A stretch of DNA of 17,864 nucleotides from Methylococcaceae bacterium. GTDB lineage: Bacteria; Pseudomonadota; Gammaproteobacteria; Methylococcales; Methylomonadaceae. Below the pieces are notes generated by a model. The model did not search any database and was not told where the DNA came from. It saw only the letters and a program-made list of their open reading frames with translations. Position 1 is the first letter of the stretch, and each line of letters begins with the position of its first letter. Position numbers and translations under genes: made by a program. Shown here piece by piece: positions 14,855-17,864 of this stretch. The stretch is from NCBI GenBank assembly GCA_005779525.1, contig SXIZ01000248.1, positions 1 through 17,864 on the forward strand. Reading direction: 5' to 3'.

Positions 14855-16375
14855 CTACGTGAGAAAGGCAAAAAAATTAAAGGTATTGCGCCCTTGTTGC
14901 TTAGAACGATACATTGCTTTATCTGCGCAATCAATCAAGTGCTGGGTATCAAGGCTGTCCTGAGGATAAAAGGCGATGCCGATGCTCGCTGAAATTTGCA
15001 CTTCATGTTTGCCGAGTACAAAAGGACTCGCAAGTGCATGATTAATGTGGGTGGCGATTTCCACCATATGCTTAGTCTGGGTCATGGCAGGGAAAATAAT
15101 GGTAAATTCATCGCCGCCCATTCTGGCGACCGAATCTGACTCTCGTACATTTTGACTGATGCGGGCAGAGGCTTGAATCAGCAGATCATCTCCATATTGA
15201 TGTCCGAGGTTATCGTTGACTGCTTTAAATTCATCAAGGTCAATAAACATTAATGCCATCGATTTACTGGTGCGGTCCGCATGTAATTTGGCTTGCTCTA
15301 GGCGATCAAAAAATAAATGTCGGTTAGGAAGTTTAGTCAAGGCATCGTAGTTAGCATGTTCCCAGATCACTTCAGCGGCTTGATGTTCGGCGGTGATGTC
15401 CGAGAACAAGGCCACATAGTTTTGAATTCTGCCCGCATTATCAAACACCGTATTGATGGAAAGTCGTTCGACAAAAATTTCACCTGTTTTTTTTCTATTC
15501 CAGATATCTCCTTCCCAACAACCATTGACGTTTAATTGTTTCCAGAAGTTTTCGTAGAAACTCCGATCATGTTTACCCGAGCCAAGTACTGATGGGCTCT
15601 GACCGATAACGTCAGCTAAAGTATATCCAGTCAGTTTGCTAAAAGCATTGTTTACGGTAACAATTTTGTTTTGCTGATCGGTGACCATCATGGCTTCATT
15701 GCTGCAATTAAATACTTTAGCAGCTAGTCGAAGATTTTCTTCTGCTTGGCGTTTGATTGTAATGTCTTCAACTTGTCCAATATAAATATTTGGTATCCCT
15801 TGGGTATCAAAAATAGTAGATACCGTCAGCTTAACCCAGACTGGTCGTCCAGATTTATGTAGATAGCGCTTTTCTAATTGATATGTATCGTAATAGCTAC
15901 TCCAGAGTCCATTTAGATGGTGTAAAGATACGGGTTTGTCATCCGGGTGAGTAATGTCCATCGGACTCATGTGCATAAGTTCGGCTTTTTCATAGCCAAC
16001 TATTTGACAAAAGGCTTGATTCACCAAAGTATAGCGATGCGTGGCATCGATGATGCTCATGCCGATAGGCGCATATTCCACGATATTTTTAAGAATTCTC
16101 TGATTTTCTTCTATTTTTTCTTTGGTGTACTGTAATTCACGACTGATTACTTCATTGTTATGCAGTGCGGCTTCCAGTTCTGCCGTCCGAGAGCGAACTT
16201 GGTCTTCTAATAATACCGTCGCTTGAAAGACATCAAAGGCCGAATTGGGCGTCATCATGGATTGCTCTGCACGCTCAATTAACACATCTACCATTTTTTG
16301 TAGTCTATGAACTTCTGTGCGCAGATGCTCAAGTTCTTGGTGTTGCGCCATGTTGTGTGCAATATCTTTATCCAT
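14855..16375 (-). CDS. PAS-PAS-GGDEF diguanylate cyclase
   Basis: A 506-residue protein with no membrane segment that should make cyclic di-GMP from two GTP. Residues about 10-90 are charged and helical, probably coiled coil. Two PAS domains follow: about 92-210 (VEYAPIGMSIIDATHRYTLV, ending GQVEDIT) and about 215-335 (SNEAMMVTDQQNKIVTVNNAF, GYTLADVIGQSP, ending ALFSDIT). The GGDEF domain (about 345-502) is canonical: LTKLPNR, the metal-binding MFIDLDEFKAVND, GHQYGDDLL, and GGDEF at 420-424. An RxxD inhibitory site (RESD, 411-414) sits exactly five residues before it, predicting product feedback inhibition. The start ATG overlaps the FIST gene stop (8 bases shared), so the two are translationally coupled and likely work together. 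No heme- or FAD-specific residues are obvious in the PAS domains. It faces the chemoreceptor gene tail to tail. Confidence 0.93.
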   Translation of the reverse strand: MDKDIAHNMAQHQELEHLRTEVHRLQKMVDVLIERAEQSMMTPNSAFDVFQATVLLEDQVRSRTAELEAALHNNEVISRELQYTKEKIEENQRILKNIVEYAPIGMSIIDATHRYTLVNQAFCQIVGYEKAELMHMSPMDITHPDDKPVSLHHLNGLWSSYYDTYQLEKRYLHKSGRPVWVKLTVSTIFDTQGIPNIYIGQVEDITIKRQAEENLRLAAKVFNCSNEAMMVTDQQNKIVTVNNAFSKLTGYTLADVIGQSPSVLGSGKHDRSFYENFWKQLNVNGCWEGDIWNRKKTGEIFVERLSINTVFDNAGRIQNYVALFSDITAEHQAAEVIWEHANYDALTKLPNRHLFFDRLEQAKLHADRTSKSMALMFIDLDEFKAVNDNLGHQYGDDLLIQASARISQNVRESDSVARMGGDEFTIIFPAMTQTKHMVEIATHINHALASPFVLGKHEVQISASIGIAFYPQDSLDTQHLIDCADKAMYRSKQQGRNTFNFFAFLT

Positions 16376-17510
16376 GCGGGTGGTGTCCTATGGCGATGCC
16401 GGTAAATGTTTGATTTACATGAATACCTAGAAATTGTTCACCATACGTATTAAATCCTAAAGTGTTATAAGGGCGGGTAATGGCTTCAATCTGGGGCGCA
16501 AGATTGTTACGTTCAATGTCTAATCTGCGCAACACACAATCGAACGCGATTATGAGTTGGGGTTGACCAAGTGTGAGTTCAATTTGCTTAAATGCTGATT
16601 TCAGGTCGCTTACCAGATCAACACTCTGAGCTATTCTTAAAATCATGCCACGGTCAATTGCACAGTAAAAAGATAAGCTGCCATCAGGGTTGGAGTTTTG
16701 AATTGATCTGACATACAGTTTGCCATTTAGCTGCACTACCATGGGGCTAGAGGCAAAGATTACAGCGTTAAGTGCTTGAATTTCTATCCCTAAGGTATGT
16801 GCATAGGCTTCTGCCGCAGGTAAACCATTGAGTTCTAATATTTTGCGCGCGTTGCAGTCTGCTTCCGTAACCACCAAAGGTTCGCGACCTGCGATGAAGT
16901 TTTGAGTTTTAAAGATTTTAATGGGGCATAGGCTATCGATAATCACCAACACTAGCGCATGCGCATGAAAACATCCTTGATAAAAAACTTGAGGTGAATT
17001 CATTTTAAGATCATCGCCTGCCGACCCACCGATGAGCGGCACTTTACCCAAAGCACGCTGGAGCAATTGACTTAGCCATTCTTCGGCTTGCGATAATCCG
17101 TCAATTAACTGTAAGGCAAAGCGATTGCCGCCAGACTGGGGCCCAGATTTTTGATCTAACGATGCAAGTAATTGATGAATAGCCGCATGGGTTGCTTCAG
17201 GACTCAGTGTTTTGGTAGCGTCTAAACAAGTAGACACGGAAGTAAAATCACACTTGGAGAAGCTTGCTGCACAGATGCTATGCACTAAATAACCTTGGGG
17301 GCCGATTTCACCTGCGGTAGTGCAGCCGATGACCTGAATATTTGTAAATAGCTTATTGATGGCGAATGCCAGTGCTTCTAGATCATAATGGCTAGAGCAG
17401 AAGAAGATAACTAACTCCGTTTGTGGATCTGCTAATTGAGTATAGAGCTCTTGCACTGCTGTAGTTGCATTAGACGCAGAAGAATGACCGCAGTGAATGG
17501 ATGGCGACAT
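16368..17510 (-). CDS. FIST-domain sensor protein (NosP-like)
   Basis: A 380-residue soluble protein with FIST_N (about 25-215) and FIST_C (about 225-370). Supporting segments: VIFFCSSHYDLEAL, VIGCTTAGEIGPQGY, PLIGGSAGDDLK, ALVLVIIDS and, in the C-terminal part, LELNGLPAAEAYA and NTYGEQFLGIHVNQTFTGIAIG. FIST proteins are predicted ligand sensors; a characterised subgroup, NosP, binds heme and nitric oxide and is usually encoded beside a histidine kinase or cyclic di-GMP enzyme. The gene order here, directly before a diguanylate cyclase with an 8-base overlap, fits that pattern. I cannot confirm the heme ligand from sequence alone, and amino-acid binding remains an alternative. It has six cysteines in the first 100 residues. 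The ribosome site before the ATG at 17510 is poor and AT-rich. A sigma70-like promoter lies close upstream. Confidence 0.85.
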   Translation of the reverse strand: MSPSIHCGHSSASNATTAVQELYTQLADPQTELVIFFCSSHYDLEALAFAINKLFTNIQVIGCTTAGEIGPQGYLVHSICAASFSKCDFTSVSTCLDATKTLSPEATHAAIHQLLASLDQKSGPQSGGNRFALQLIDGLSQAEEWLSQLLQRALGKVPLIGGSAGDDLKMNSPQVFYQGCFHAHALVLVIIDSLCPIKIFKTQNFIAGREPLVVTEADCNARKILELNGLPAAEAYAHTLGIEIQALNAVIFASSPMVVQLNGKLYVRSIQNSNPDGSLSFYCAIDRGMILRIAQSVDLVSDLKSAFKQIELTLGQPQLIIAFDCVLRRLDIERNNLAPQIEAITRPYNTLGFNTYGEQFLGIHVNQTFTGIAIGHHPHG

Positions 17511-17532
17511 ATTTTTTATGCAAAAAACATCA

Positions 17533-17562
17533 ATTCTAAAACAATAAACGCTTGTATTTCAA
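17533..17562 (-). promoter_or_regulatory. Sigma70-like promoter for the FIST-cyclase operon
   Basis: On the minus strand TTGAAA (17562-17557) and TAGAAT (17538-17533) match the -35 and -10 consensus at five of six positions each, with an 18-bp spacer. The predicted start is about 16 bases before the FIST ATG, giving a very short leader. Confidence 0.5.
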
Positions 17563-17697
17563 TGTTTAGCTAGCTTTATGTCATTTTGATTGCATTTGAG
17601 TAATCTTAATATTTATAAGTATATTATGAATCAATAGCTTGTAGCTTATGCTTTTATAATTGTTGCAATTTAAGCGAAAAAGAATCATTTGATAAAA

Positions 17698-17710
17698 AAT
17701 CAACCCATTG
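17698..17710. promoter_or_regulatory. Perfect match to the IHF consensus
   Basis: AATCAACCCATTG fits WATCAANNNNTTR at every fixed position and is preceded by a six-A tract, as good IHF sites often are. It lies about 190 bases upstream of the FIST gene. It may bend DNA for an upstream activator, but AT-rich DNA can give chance matches. Confidence 0.35.
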
Positions 17711-17864
17711 ATTTAAATTACATAATATTTAAGCGCGATTGCCTTAGTGTTTCCAGTAAATATTTAGGCCGTTTATGTGTTATTTGATGACTCTTGTTCA
17801 CTTCTATTGAATTCTGTAGTTAGAAGTGTTTGTCCGTCAAACCAATTCAATGTCATAGGCTTAA

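Larger units (their letters stand above)
17511..17864. other. 354-base AT-rich non-coding end of the window
   Basis: No open frame with protein-like features is seen on either strand up to the window edge. It holds the promoter of the FIST-cyclase operon, a perfect IHF-consensus match in a cluster of TTGAT/ATCAA elements, and an 8-bp inverted repeat (CACTTCTA 17799-17806 / TAGAAGTG 17821-17828). The length suggests a regulated upstream region or a divergent gene beyond the edge. Confidence 0.5.

Noticed and set aside
14769..14963. 64-residue plus-strand frame after the chemoreceptor gene
   Set aside because: Overlaps the 3' end of the canonical GGDEF gene on the other strand, with no ribosome site or protein-like features.
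17689..17703. FNR/DNR binding site TTGAT-N-ATCAA
   Set aside because: The spacer is five bases, one more than the consensus, and the same bases are better explained by the A-tract and IHF match.
17799..17828. 8-bp inverted repeat near the window edge as a terminator
   Set aside because: No T-run follows on either strand and no gene is seen ending there; kept only as a described structure.
1..17864. Insertion sequences, prophage genes, CRISPR arrays, tRNA or rRNA genes
   Set aside because: No transposase, integrase, regularly spaced repeats or RNA-gene sequence was found on reading both strands.

Overview
The window looks like a chromosomal stretch from a gammaproteobacterium. The PAS receptor resembles E. 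coli Aer, and the porin/cupredoxin/GGDEF-EAL and FIST/diguanylate cyclase arrangements are of a kind met in Gammaproteobacteria. Base composition looks like the mid-40s percent G+C by eye. I cannot fix the order; Methylococcales- or Thiotrichales-like is only a guess. No rRNA, tRNA, transposase, phage gene or CRISPR array was seen.

Layout. (1) 154-960, minus: a secreted FecR-domain protein, with a likely terminator at 71-99. (2) 1367-2959, plus: a two-domain SagB-type flavin oxidoreductase standing alone, after a 406-base non-coding gap. (3) 3049-7299, plus: a tightly overlapping operon of an outer-membrane barrel, a periplasmic cupredoxin of the 'methylamine utilization protein' (MauL-like) type, and a membrane HAMP-GGDEF-EAL protein whose GGDEF is decayed and whose EAL looks intact. 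(4) 7296-8060, minus: a periplasmic DUF1223 thioredoxin-like protein, convergent with the previous gene and sharing its stop-codon bases. (5) 8420-14703, plus: a chemotaxis signalling operon, STAS protein, CheA, CheW and a large Aer-like receptor. No CheY, CheR, CheB or CheZ is in the window. (6) 14855-17510, minus: a FIST-domain (NosP-like) protein whose stop overlaps the start of a PAS-PAS-GGDEF cyclase. The last 354 bases hold no gene but contain a good sigma70-like promoter and a perfect IHF-consensus match.

How it fits together. Most of the window is signal transduction. The operon at 3049-7299 probably removes cyclic di-GMP in response to something in the periplasm, perhaps copper or redox state. 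The operon at 14855-17510 probably makes cyclic di-GMP under control of a FIST sensor, perhaps for nitric oxide. Between them lies an energy/redox-taxis array whose CheA has a pair of MshEN-like repeats in its linker, and the MshEN fold is a known cyclic di-GMP-binding fold. A link between redox sensing, cyclic di-GMP and taxis is therefore the most interesting hypothesis here. It is inference from motifs and gene order, not shown by the sequence.
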